A DNA stretch of 64,000 bases, from NCBI RefSeq assembly GCF_026340305.1, contig NZ_JAPEPI010000002.1, positions 372,001-436,000 on the forward strand, in the 5' to 3' direction. Each line of letters starts with the position of its first letter. Within the stretch, counting starts at the first letter, position 1. Source of the DNA: Streptomyces sp. NBC_01381. GTDB taxonomy: Bacteria; Actinomycetota; Actinomycetes; Streptomycetales; Streptomycetaceae. The translations under genes were made by a program, and so were the position numbers. Below, one piece after another: positions 47,110-54,498 of this stretch. Below the pieces are notes generated by a model that worked only from the letters and a program-made list of their open reading frames with translations, searched no databases and had not been told where the DNA came from.

Positions 47110-48459
47110 ATGGCCACCAACCGCACCCCCAACACTGCCCTGGCCTCGCTCATTGGCGAGGCCGGATGGACCAACGGCGAGTTAGCCCGCGCCGTCAACC
47201 GGGTGGGCACGGAGAACGGCCTGCAACTGCGCTACGACGACTCCGCCGTGTGTCACTGGCTGTCCGGCACGATGCCCCGAACCCGCGTGCGCCCGGCCGT
47301 CCTTGAGGCATTCAGCAGGCGCCTGCACCGGCCCGTCACACCACGGGAAGCGGGCTTCGCCACAGCCCCGAATGCGCCGGCTGAAGCCGTGGATATGGTG
47401 GCGTCAGTGATCGAGCTGGGGAGCGCGGACATGGACCCAACCCGAAGGGCAGTACTGGGGGCTGCCGGGGCGTTCTCGGCAGCCCTGGCCCTGAACATCC
47501 CGGAGTACGCCGAAGCCGCCGACCGCCTCGACACCGTCAAGCGTGATCCGCACACCCGGATCGGATACGGCGAGGTCGACACCGTGATGGCCATGACGGA
47601 GAAGATCAGCGACCTGGACGACCAGTTCGGCGGCCGGACCGCCCGCCCCATGGCCGCCGCGTTCCTGGTCAACACCATCGCCCCGCACCTGAAGGCCGAC
47701 GCCCCCGCCGACGTACGCGCCGCGATGCTGTCAGCCGCCGCCGACCACCTGTACCTGACCGGCTACATGGCCATGGACGAGCGCCAGGACGGCCTAGCCC
47801 AGCGCTACTACCTCAAGGCCCTGGAACTGGCCCAGCACGCCCACGACCACCTCACATACTGCACCACCCTGCGCGGCATGAGCGTCATGGCCGTCGACCT
47901 CGGGCACAGCCGCCTGTCCCTGCGCCTCGCCGACTCTGCCTCAGCGGCATCCCCGCAGGCAGGCCCGCGCATGGTCGCCTTCCTGGCCGGGCAGCAGGCC
48001 CACGCCGCCGCCCAGGCCGGGGACCGCATCACGGCCCTGGCGAAGATCCGCGAGGCAGAGGTGGCCATGGAGAAGGCCGAGTCCAAGGCGAAGGCATTCG
48101 GCTCCTACGACCCCTCCTCGCTCGCCTACCACGTCGCCCAGGTCCGCTACGAACTCGGCGACAAGACCGAGTCCATCGAATCGCTGGAGGAGTCCGACCG
48201 GGTCCGGTACTCCGTCTACCGGCGCGGACGCGTACGGCACCTCGGACTACTGGCTGAGCGGAAACTCGAAGTCGGACGCCTTGAGGAAGCCTGCGGTCAC
48301 TGGCACCAGATGCTCGACGAGTACCCACACGTCCAGTCCGGCCGCTGCGACGACCGGTACCGGGCCATGCTCGCCGCCGTCCGCCCATACGCCCGCAACG
48401 CGTTCGCCCGCGACCTGTACGACCGCGCCCGCACGATCAAGGCGACCGCACGAGCCTGA
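47110..48459 (+). CDS. XRE-family regulator with TPR-like domain, contains a TTA codon
   Basis: The 449-residue protein has an N-terminal helix-turn-helix (about 8-75, ELARAVNR ... DDSAVCHWLSGTMPR) and a long helical region of tetratricopeptide-like repeats (about 150-440), the layout of Streptomyces XRE-TPR regulators that respond to peptides or small ligands. GGGAAGGGGG precedes ATG 47110. Leu25 is encoded by TTA (47182-47184), a codon read only by the bldA tRNA in Streptomyces, so expression should be tied to development. An inverted repeat just upstream suggests autoregulation. It is the only obvious regulator in the element. Confidence 0.88.
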   Translation: MATNRTPNTALASLIGEAGWTNGELARAVNRVGTENGLQLRYDDSAVCHWLSGTMPRTRVRPAVLEAFSRRLHRPVTPREAGFATAPNAPAEAVDMVASVIELGSADMDPTRRAVLGAAGAFSAALALNIPEYAEAADRLDTVKRDPHTRIGYGEVDTVMAMTEKISDLDDQFGGRTARPMAAAFLVNTIAPHLKADAPADVRAAMLSAAADHLYLTGYMAMDERQDGLAQRYYLKALELAQHAHDHLTYCTTLRGMSVMAVDLGHSRLSLRLADSASAASPQAGPRMVAFLAGQQAHAAAQAGDRITALAKIREAEVAMEKAESKAKAFGSYDPSSLAYHVAQVRYELGDKTESIESLEESDRVRYSVYRRGRVRHLGLLAERKLEVGRLEEACGHWHQMLDEYPHVQSGRCDDRYRAMLAAVRPYARNAFARDLYDRARTIKATARA

Positions 48460-48514
48460 CCAGGAAGCCACGCGTAGCGGGAGACGCCTGCCCCCCCAGC
48501 ACGCCGGTCCCCGC

Positions 48515-48520
48515 TACGCT
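48515..48520 (+). promoter_or_regulatory. -10 element of a leaderless promoter
   Basis: TACGCT ends 6 bases before ATG 48527, with no Shine-Dalgarno sequence between them. Confidence 0.45.
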
Positions 48521-48526
48521 CCCCGC

Positions 48527-48760
48527 ATGAACCCGCACCACTACAACGAACATCGCGCGCAGGCCCAGGAGTTCACCCAGGCCGCCGTCGCTGAGGCCAC
48601 CGGCGCGGACAGCGCCATCGTCAAGGCGTTGGCCGGGCTCACCCACGCCGTCCTGCACCTGGCGGAGACCGAAGGCCGCAACGGCAAGACCACCGGCAGC
48701 GAATATCCAGAGCGAAACCTGATCCAGGAGGCGATCGACTCCGTCCTGGCATCTCGCTGA
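48527..48760 (+). CDS. Small helical hypothetical protein
   Basis: The 77-residue protein (MNPHHYNEHRAQ...) is mostly helical, with AIVKALAGLTHAVLHLAETEGR in the centre. No family is recognised. The ATG fits a leaderless transcript and lies 67 bases after the XRE-TPR stop. The frame runs upstream through the regulator gene, but that part is a shadow. Confidence 0.6.
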   Translation: MNPHHYNEHRAQAQEFTQAAVAEATGADSAIVKALAGLTHAVLHLAETEGRNGKTTGSEYPERNLIQEAIDSVLASR

Positions 48761-49062
48761 ATGGGGTACCGCGAGGTCGGCGAGCATCAGCCGTTGGCCT
48801 GGCTTTAAGGAAACTGTCATGCGGGGCAAGGTGGAACGTTTTCGCAGGTCACAGGCTTGGATTCTCGCGTTGTGGAGCCCGGTACCGAGTACCCCACTCC
48901 GCCTCTCACCGTCCGTAAGTAGTGCTGGTCGTGCGACTGCTAGTCGTTACGCAGAGGTACCTTGCCCCTCCTATCGGCATCCTTAAAGGCAGTCCAATAA
49001 GCGCACGCTGTTCGCTGGCGCATCCCATTGATCGCGAATCCGCCCCGGGGAGTGGCTCCAGC
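48761..49062. other. Gap without a recognisable gene
   Basis: These 302 bases lie between the 77-residue gene and the convergent two-helix membrane protein. I see no credible reading frame, no tRNA and no strong hairpin. The sequence is richer in A and T than its surroundings, which fits untranslated or decayed element DNA. Confidence 0.4.
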
Positions 49063-49614
49063 TCATCCGTAGGGCCATAGCCCGAGGCGCGACGCCAGGT
49101 AGAACAGTGCCAGTGCGACGCCCCCTATGAACAGGCCGCTGCCCAGGGGGCCCAGGTCGGCCCAGTCCTTCACATAGACGACCCAGCCACGGTGACGCAA
49201 TGGGACTGTTCCGCCGGTGAGGTACTGGTGCGCCGCGTCGCTGAAGACTTCCACCGCGGCGGGAAAACCGGAGGGAGCGAACCCTTCGGCACCCTGTATC
49301 TGGTGCTCTTGGCGGGCCGCTTTGTGGGCTCGGTCAGCGAGGTATCTCAGGTCACGCGAGCCTTCCAGCGCGACACGCACCCTGGCCCGGCTCAGCTCCT
49401 CCAGACAGCTCTCGGTCAGCTCGGCGTCGTAGGGGCGCTTTTCCAGGGCATCGCCGGTGCGCAGGAGGAGAGCTATGAAGCAGTGGTAGGCATCACGCTG
49501 GGAGATGTAGCGGACAGGGTCGAGCGCGGCACGGCGCGCGGCGCGGGCAGCGATGACGGCGCAGGCAAGGGAGACGGCGAGAGCGGCGCCGGCTAGAGCA
49601 GTGGCGGGGTCCAT
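49063..49614 (-). CDS. Hypothetical membrane protein with two terminal helices
   Basis: The 183-residue protein has an N-terminal helix (about 6-26, LAGAALAVSLACAVIAA), a charged central part (about 35-145) and a C-terminal helix (about 155-177, LGSGLFIGGVALALFYLAS). The central part is helical, rich in Arg and Glu and likely cytoplasmic or coiled. No family is recognised. It is the most downstream gene of a three-gene minus-strand run near the right end of the element. Confidence 0.65.
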   Translation of the reverse strand: MDPATALAGAALAVSLACAVIAARAARRAALDPVRYISQRDAYHCFIALLLRTGDALEKRPYDAELTESCLEELSRARVRVALEGSRDLRYLADRAHKAARQEHQIQGAEGFAPSGFPAAVEVFSDAAHQYLTGGTVPLRHRGWVVYVKDWADLGPLGSGLFIGGVALALFYLASRLGLWPYG

Positions 49615-49776
49615 GAGGGTGATGCTGCACGGTACGGATCTCGGGGCGCCAGGAGGCTTCCGGTCAGCGGGCGGTACGCAGGCTGCCGGTCAGCTTGGAC
49701 AGTTCGACACACCGGCCCGCGCCTGCGTCATGACGTGCGGGCTGGTGGCATTTCTCCTTCGAAGGCGGCGACTTTG

Positions 49777-50541
49777 TCACGGCGTGTCGTCAGCCGCCGG
49801 AGTCCCCGACCCTTGAGCGAAGTCCTCTTCCTGGACCTTCTCCAGGGCCTGGAAGCGCCCGCGGATCGACAGGATGACGTCTGCAAGGATGCGGAGATCT
49901 CGGGCGGAATCCTCGATCTTGTCCTTCATCCCCTCCTGAGCTGCCCACATTCCCTTGAGCGCCCGCTCCCTGGTCTTATCTGCCTTCGCCTGCTCCTGCC
50001 GCTCCTTCAAGCGAGCGCTCTCGCGCTCTTCCCCCTCCCGCAGGTGGTGCTCCTCAAGTGCCCGCAAATACTCGCTGCCCACGCGCTGGAGAGCATCGGT
50101 AAGGAAGGACGTGTAGAACTCCCTCTGGTGCTCCTCGAACGCCAACAAGCGCTCCCTCTGCTCCCGCCCCTGTGCGGCGAACACGCGAAGCCGTTCTTCG
50201 GCCTGACGCTGCCACTCTTCGCGCCGGCGCTTGTCGTCCTCCTGCGCCTGCGTTTCACGTTCCTGCCGGGCGCGTTCGCGCTCGTCGCGCTCGCGCTCCC
50301 GTTCCTCGCGCTGGGACTCCCGTTCCTCCCGCATCCGCCGGAGGTCTTCCCGATGGCGCTCCTGGGCCTCCCAGTGGCGTTCCTGGGCCTGGCGCTCGCG
50401 TTCGGCGACAGGACGCGCTCGGTCTTCCTGCCAGCGCTCCCACATGCCATCCCACCGGTTCCGCGCCTCGGGTGAGGGGGGCAGTACGACGCCTTCGGGG
50501 AAGTCATGGGAGTCGTCGTAAACCGCAAGCTCTTGTGCCAT
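49777..50541 (-). CDS. Highly charged coiled-coil protein
   Basis: The 254-residue product starts at ATG 50541 (MAQELAVYDD) behind GGAAG. Residues about 35-190 are an almost uninterrupted run of Arg, Glu and Gln with motifs such as RMREERESQREERER, predicted to form one long coiled coil. The C-terminal 60 residues are a separate helical region (IEDSARDLRILADVILSIR). No enzyme motif is present. Such proteins act as scaffolds, partition-like factors or components of multi-protein assemblies. The neighbours on the same strand are a membrane protein and a 143-residue protein. Confidence 0.65.
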   Translation of the reverse strand: MAQELAVYDDSHDFPEGVVLPPSPEARNRWDGMWERWQEDRARPVAERERQAQERHWEAQERHREDLRRMREERESQREERERERDERERARQERETQAQEDDKRRREEWQRQAEERLRVFAAQGREQRERLLAFEEHQREFYTSFLTDALQRVGSEYLRALEEHHLREGEERESARLKERQEQAKADKTRERALKGMWAAQEGMKDKIEDSARDLRILADVILSIRGRFQALEKVQEEDFAQGSGTPAADDTP

Positions 50542-50606
50542 GCGGTCGATTCTTCCCGCTTTGACACTCGGGGGCCTGGATTGCTGGGCTGCGTCGGGCC
50601 CGAACG

Positions 50607-51038
50607 TCACATCGCTGGTCGTGACGTGCGATCGGCGAAGTGGTCGCTCCAGATGTCGTGAGCGTGCTCGATGTAGCGATGTGTGACGTACCAGGTGAGA
50701 TCGCGGTGGTGGGCATCGCGCGGGCGGCGCTGGAGAAGGTCGACGGCCCTGTATGCGTCAATCACGGCGTTTTCCATCTCGTACCACTGGCTGACCTTGC
50801 CGTCGGCGGTGGCTGTCACCTTCGCCCTGCCGACGGTTTCCCACAACCAGCGCACGGCCTCGCGCGCCTCGTCGTCGGAGGGGACTTGCTCTTCGCCGGC
50901 GGTCGGAGGGCGGGTCGGCGGACGGAAGGCGGGGCTCCACGTCGCGATGCGATGACGGATCAAGACGATCGTGACCTCGGCCGGAGGAGGGAGGGGTATG
51001 TCCTCCAGCGAGTGGGTGATGAAGGAATCGCTGGTCAC
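50607..51038 (-). CDS. Hypothetical 143-residue protein
   Basis: It starts at GTG 51038 with only a weak ribosome-binding site. The product is soluble, with a Pro-rich segment (FRPPTRPPTAGEEQ) and helical parts (AREAVRWLWETVGRA, AHDIWSDHFADR). No family is recognised. It is the gene nearest the right end of the element and first in a possible three-gene minus-strand unit with the coiled-coil and two-helix proteins. Confidence 0.55.
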   Translation of the reverse strand: MTSDSFITHSLEDIPLPPPAEVTIVLIRHRIATWSPAFRPPTRPPTAGEEQVPSDDEAREAVRWLWETVGRAKVTATADGKVSQWYEMENAVIDAYRAVDLLQRRPRDAHHRDLTWYVTHRYIEHAHDIWSDHFADRTSRPAM

Positions 51039-51168
51039 CGGACGGACCCTAGGCGACTCTCACGCGCTGGTGGGGAGCCTCAACGGCTGCTCTGTTTCAG
51101 GCCCCTTGGCCAACCTTGCGCCGCTCGGCAGCCAGCACTGCGAAATGAGCGGCAGGATCGTTGTAGCG

Positions 51169-51266
51169 TGTCTCATCGCAGGGCTCAGTCGTCACGGAGC
51201 AACGCTCAACTCTCTTCCAGGCCGCAAGGATGCGGCTGTCTCATGAGACATGCACTCTGTGGAGAA
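51169..51266 (+). repeat. Right end: TGTCTCA copies, 14-bp palindrome and terminal inverted repeat
   Basis: TGTCTCA lies at 51169-51175 and again at 51237-51243, 68 bases apart, where it forms the perfect palindrome TGTCTCATGAGACA (51237-51250). The terminal repeat TGTGGAGAA is at 51258-51266. The spacing mirrors the left end (67 bases). Confidence 0.6.
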
Positions 51267-51505
51267 CCGTCCCAGGCACAGCTGACGGCCGCCGCGAAGA
51301 TGGTGATCCCGCGGTCGCGTTCCTGCGCGTCGAAGTCGGTGACGGTCGTGCCGTCGTGGACCTCGCCTCGCTTGTGGGTGGCGCCGGTGAGGAACAGGAT
51401 CCGTTCGGTGACGGTGGTCTTGCCGGCGTCGACGTGGGCGAGGATGCCGAGATTGCGGACGTTCGCCGATGAACGGGTGGACGGGGCAGGCAAGTTGGTG
51501 CGCAT
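51267..51505 (-). pseudogene. 5' part of the interrupted EF-G paralogue
   Basis: From ATG 51505 about 80 codons encode the start of an EF-G-type GTPase: G1 LAHVDAGKTT, THKRGEVHDGTTVTDF and the G2 region QERDRGIT, then SCAWDG at the 6-bp core 51267-51272. Past the core the frame runs into the element and stops at 51206 (99 codons in all). The rest of the gene is at 35127-36975. The promoter and native start are therefore separated from nearly all functional domains, and the gene is inactive in this arrangement. Confidence 0.93.
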
Positions 51506-51963
51506 GGCCCAAGGCCTTTCGGTGTGCTCAGGAGCAGGGCAGCGCGATTTCCGGACGGGACTCCAAAGGGACTCCAGCGGAACAGCGGAAGAGCAGAAGT
51601 GCGGAGTCAGCTGTTCGCGTCGCGGAGATTCGGTGACGGCCGCGCAGCCGTCACCGGGCGCACCAAGACACCGGGATCACGTCGTACCGCGACCGGGGAG
51701 CGCGGGCAGCAGTGCGGTCACACATGGCCCGGCCCCCTCACATGAATCGCTCGACGAAAGGCGCACCGCCTTGCCGTCGCGGCGCGCACACCGAGCCTAA
51801 GCGAACGGGCCGGCCACGGGCACGGGAATTATTCGGCCCTCCGTGTGCGCCCCCATTGAGTCCCACGCGCCTCCCATACGTACGTGGATGCATCAGCGGT
51901 CACACCGGGGCCGCCAGTCCCTCGTGCCCCCGGTGTGGCCAACACTCATGGGAGGTCAGCGAC
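51506..51963. other. Intergenic region upstream of the EF-G fragment and the protease
   Basis: These 458 bases separate two divergent starts. The upstream in-frame extension of the protease (to ATG 51712) has no signal peptide and atypical composition, so I treat it as non-coding. It should contain both promoters, but I cannot point to a convincing -35/-10 pair. Confidence 0.4.
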
Positions 51964-53058
51964 TTGAGCCATCGACGAGTCAACAAGAGGACCGGTGCGC
52001 TGATAGGGGCGGGTGCCGTCGCGATCGCCGCCGCGGCGACGCTGCTCCCGCACGCCAACGCGAGCGGCGCCAAGGACCAGCAGGACCAGGAGGCACGCGC
52101 GTACACCCAACGGTCGGCGGCCCGGGTCGGTACGTCGCTCGCGGCGGACCTCGGGGGCGGCGGCGCGGGCTGGTTCTACGACGGCGAGAAGCGCCAACTG
52201 GTCATGAACGTCACCGACGAGAGCTCCGCCGAGCGCGCGCGGGCCGAGGGCGCGGTGGCCAGGGTGGTGGAGAACAGCACCGCCGAGCTGAAGGCCGCGA
52301 AGGGGACGCTGAGCGACAAGGCATCGGTGCCGGGCACCTCGTGGTCCATCGACCCGAAGACCAACCAGGTGTCCGTGATCGCGGACCGGACCGTCACGCG
52401 CAACGGCCTGGCCCAGCTGAACGCGGCCGCCGAGAGCATGGACGGAATGGTGACCGTCAAGCGGTCGGCGGGGGAGTTCAAGCCGTTCGCGGAGGGCGGG
52501 GACGCCATCTTCGGCGGCGGCTCACGCTGCTCGCTCGGGTTCAACGTCACGCTGCAAGGGGAGCCCGCCTTCCTCACCGCGGGCCACTGCGGCAACGCAT
52601 CGCAGACCTGGACCGGTGATCAGGCAGGCGCCGAACCGCTCGGCACGGTCGTCGAATCGGTCTTCCCGGAGAGCGACTTCGCCCTGGTGAAGTACGACGA
52701 CCCGGCCACCGAGGCGCCCAGCTCGGTCGACCTGCAGAACGGCTCGCAGCAGGAGATCACGCAGGCCGCAGAGGCGAGCGTCGGCATGCAGGTGACCCGC
52801 AGCGGAAGCACCACGGGGACCTCCGAGGGCACGGTGACCGGCCTGGACGCCACGGTGAACTACGGCAACGGCGACATCGTCAACGGCCTGATCCAGACGG
52901 ATGTGTGCGCCGAGCCGGGCGACAGCGGCGGCGCCATGTTCTCCGGCGACGCGGCCGTGGGCCTGACATCCGGCGGCAGCGGCGACTGCACATCGGGAGG
53001 CGAGACCTTCTTCCAGCCGGTGACCGACGCGCTGAGCGCCACGGGGGCCGAGCTCTGA
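51964..53058 (+). CDS. Secreted S1 family (streptogrisin-type) serine protease
   Basis: The 364-residue preproprotein starts at TTG 51964, with GGAGG 8 bases upstream. It has a signal peptide (about 1-37), a propeptide with the alpha-lytic-protease pro-domain pattern (about 55-170) and a mature protease. The catalytic triad is His208 in TAGHCG, Asp238 in SDFAL and Ser321 in GDSGGA. Cys pairs flank the His and the active Ser, as in streptogrisins. It is secreted and self-processed. The gene is outside the transposon and probably in its native place. Confidence 0.94.
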   Translation: MSHRRVNKRTGALIGAGAVAIAAAATLLPHANASGAKDQQDQEARAYTQRSAARVGTSLAADLGGGGAGWFYDGEKRQLVMNVTDESSAERARAEGAVARVVENSTAELKAAKGTLSDKASVPGTSWSIDPKTNQVSVIADRTVTRNGLAQLNAAAESMDGMVTVKRSAGEFKPFAEGGDAIFGGGSRCSLGFNVTLQGEPAFLTAGHCGNASQTWTGDQAGAEPLGTVVESVFPESDFALVKYDDPATEAPSSVDLQNGSQQEITQAAEASVGMQVTRSGSTTGTSEGTVTGLDATVNYGNGDIVNGLIQTDVCAEPGDSGGAMFSGDAAVGLTSGGSGDCTSGGETFFQPVTDALSATGAEL

Positions 53059-53080
53059 CCGGCCCGGCCCCGCACGCCGG

Positions 53081-53338
53081 CTACTGCGCCGGGGAGAGGG
53101 AGCCCATGTCCGGCGAGGCCAGCTCGCTCAGCTGGCCGACCTGACCGGCGACGGTCGGGATCTTGGCCCTGCGCTCCTCGGGAATCCCGCTCTTGGCGAG
53201 CCCGTCGATCGTGTCGATGGGCGAGATGGGTGAGATAGGCGAGATGGGCGAGATGGCGGCGTTCGCCGCGGGGGCGGCCAGGGCCGAGGCCCCGGCGGCG
53301 AGAGCGACGGCGGCAACGATGCGTCGTGTGGAAATCAT
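53081..53338 (-). CDS. Small secreted protein with ISP tripeptide repeats
   Basis: The 85-residue product starts at ATG 53338 (MISTRRI) and has a signal peptide cleaved after PAANA. The mature N-terminus carries four tandem ISP units followed by IDTIDG, encoded by a near-perfect 9-base tandem repeat (53214-53257 region). The rest is short and hydrophilic. No family is recognised. It lies among chaplins, so a cell-surface role is possible. Confidence 0.65.
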   Translation of the reverse strand: MISTRRIVAAVALAAGASALAAPAANAAISPISPISPISPIDTIDGLAKSGIPEERRAKIPTVAGQVGQLSELASPDMGSLSPAQ

Positions 53339-53497
53339 GTTCTGCGCAACGGCTCTCCCCTGTGGTGGACACGGCCTTACGGCAGATTTCGCCAATGATG
53401 TACTGATCAGTGCCGTTACCTGCTGTCAGTGGCGCCGTTGAGAGGAAAGTATGGGTGTGTCCATGTGCCCGTACTCGTCAATTCAAAGGAGAACGTG

Positions 53498-53779
53498 ATG
53501 TCTCGCATCGCGAAGGCAGCCGGCGTCGCTCTCGGCACGGGCGCCGTGGTGCTCGGTGGGGCCGGTCTGGCCGCGGCGGACGCGGGCGCCCAGGGCATGG
53601 CCGTTGGCTCTCCCGGCGCCCTGTCGGGGAACCTCGTCCAGGTCCCGGCCCATGTCCCGGTCAACCTCTGCGGCAACACCGTGAACGTCATCGGGCTGGC
53701 GAACCCGGCGTTCGGGAACACCTGTGAGAACAGCGACGGGGGCAAGGTCAAGGGCAAGGGCAAGGGCTACGGCCGCTGA
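53498..53779 (+). CDS. Short chaplin
   Basis: The 93-residue protein has a signal peptide (about 1-28, ending AAADA) and one chaplin domain: GSPGALSGN, VQVPAHVPVNLCGN, TVNVIGL and NPAFGNTC, with the conserved Cys pair. A Gly/Lys-rich tail (GKVKGKGKGYGR) is an unusual extension. Chaplins self-assemble into amyloid-like hydrophobic films on aerial hyphae and spores. AAAGGAGA precedes ATG 53498 and a strong terminator with a T-run follows. Confidence 0.92.
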   Translation: MSRIAKAAGVALGTGAVVLGGAGLAAADAGAQGMAVGSPGALSGNLVQVPAHVPVNLCGNTVNVIGLANPAFGNTCENSDGGKVKGKGKGYGR

Positions 53780-53790
53780 CCCTCGGCGCG

Positions 53791-53824
53791 AAGCCCCCGG
53801 CGGTGACCACCGCCGGGGGCTTTT
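53791..53824 (+). terminator. Rho-independent terminator after the chaplin gene
   Basis: GCCCCCGGCGGT, loop GACC and ACCGCCGGGGGC form a perfect 12-bp stem followed by TTTT. Confidence 0.95.
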
Positions 53825-53927
53825 CTGCGGTCCGAACCGCGGATGTGCCGCCCCTGATAGACCTCGTCGAACGAGCCGGCGCCGGGCGGGCCCCCGCCCG
53901 TCCCGCCCGATGCCCGCTGTTCTCTCC

Positions 53928-54431
53928 TTACGTGAGGCCGGCCACGGCTGCCGGCGTCGTCTGCAACACCGGTGCGTGCAGGGCGGCATGGGGAAGCGCC
54001 GTCCCGGGGATGGGGTGGTCGCGCCGGGGGCGGGTCAGGGGGGCGCCGATCGAGGCCCCCGGTGTCGAGGTGTTCAGGTCTGATTCCGGCGCGGTGAGGT
54101 CGAGTTGATCGGGCCCGGCACTGCCGAGGGCGTCGGACAGGGGCGCCGCCACCCGGGTCGCAGGCAGTACGGTGCCGAACGGGATCTGCGGCAGGTTCGG
54201 GTCGGGGAACAGCCGGTCCTCCCCGATCTGAGGGCGGTCGGGCATGCCCGGCCTGGGGATCGGAATGCCGGTGCTGATCTCCGGGGCCTGCGTCTCCAGG
54301 GCCCATTCCAGGCCGTTGAGCGGGATGGCCACGGGGGCGGCCTCCGCGGCCTCGGCCGGAGTCCCCGACGCGGTCGCGGCGGCCACGCAGGTGATGAGAG
54401 CCGCAAGAGTTCCTCGAGTGGTCGTCTTCAT
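53928..54431 (-). CDS. Secreted protein of unknown function
   Basis: The 167-residue product starts at ATG 54431 (MKTTTRG); a TTG three codons upstream is possible. A signal peptide ends near AEAA (about 31). The mature part is Pro-rich and low in secondary structure (ISTGIPIPRPGMPD, PDPNLPQIPFGTVLP). No enzyme motif is seen. It is surrounded by other cell-surface genes. Confidence 0.7.
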   Translation of the reverse strand: MKTTTRGTLAALITCVAAATASGTPAEAAEAAPVAIPLNGLEWALETQAPEISTGIPIPRPGMPDRPQIGEDRLFPDPNLPQIPFGTVLPATRVAAPLSDALGSAGPDQLDLTAPESDLNTSTPGASIGAPLTRPRRDHPIPGTALPHAALHAPVLQTTPAAVAGLT

Positions 54432-54498
54432 GACCGGCAAACGACCCCGCGGGCGGCATCAGCGCAGAATTCCCTCGGTTGCACCAATTCCCCGATAT

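Larger units (their letters stand above)
36976..51266. mobile_element. Tn554-like transposon (three tyrosine recombinases plus cargo), 14.3 kb
   Basis: The boundaries are set by the split EF-G gene. The ends read TTCTCCACACAG ... CTCTGTGGAGAA, giving a perfect 9-bp inverted repeat (36976-36984 and 51258-51266), flanked by the 6-bp direct repeat CCGTCC. Inside the left end is a four-gene coupled operon: three large tyrosine recombinases and a small coiled-coil protein, like tnpA-tnpB-tnpC of Tn554, which also uses a 6-bp core in a specific host gene. There are no conjugation, replication or phage structural genes. The cargo is 12 genes of mostly unknown function, including a kinase-like protein, a methyltransferase and an XRE-TPR regulator. 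The Tn554 relationship is inferred from layout and motifs. Confidence 0.88.

Noticed and set aside
36995..51250. The near-identical TGTCTCAYGAGA segments as the crossover core
   Set aside because: Joining the flanks there leaves stop codons and extra residues in the EF-G gene, whereas joining at CCGTCC restores it exactly.
36976..51266. The element as an integrative conjugative element (AICE) or prophage
   Set aside because: No TraB-like translocase, relaxase, replication protein, excisionase, terminase, capsid or lysis gene was found, and the ends do not lie in a tRNA gene.
35127..51505. The split GTPase as a tetracycline-resistance ribosomal protection protein
   Set aside because: The G-domain wording (THKRGEVHDGTTVTDF, HRINLIDTPGHVDFADEVERS) and the domain IV/V sequence are EF-G-like rather than TetM/OtrA-like.
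51712..51963. An upstream extension of the serine protease to ATG 51712
   Set aside because: The extension lacks a signal peptide and would bury the real one; GGAGG precedes TTG 51964.
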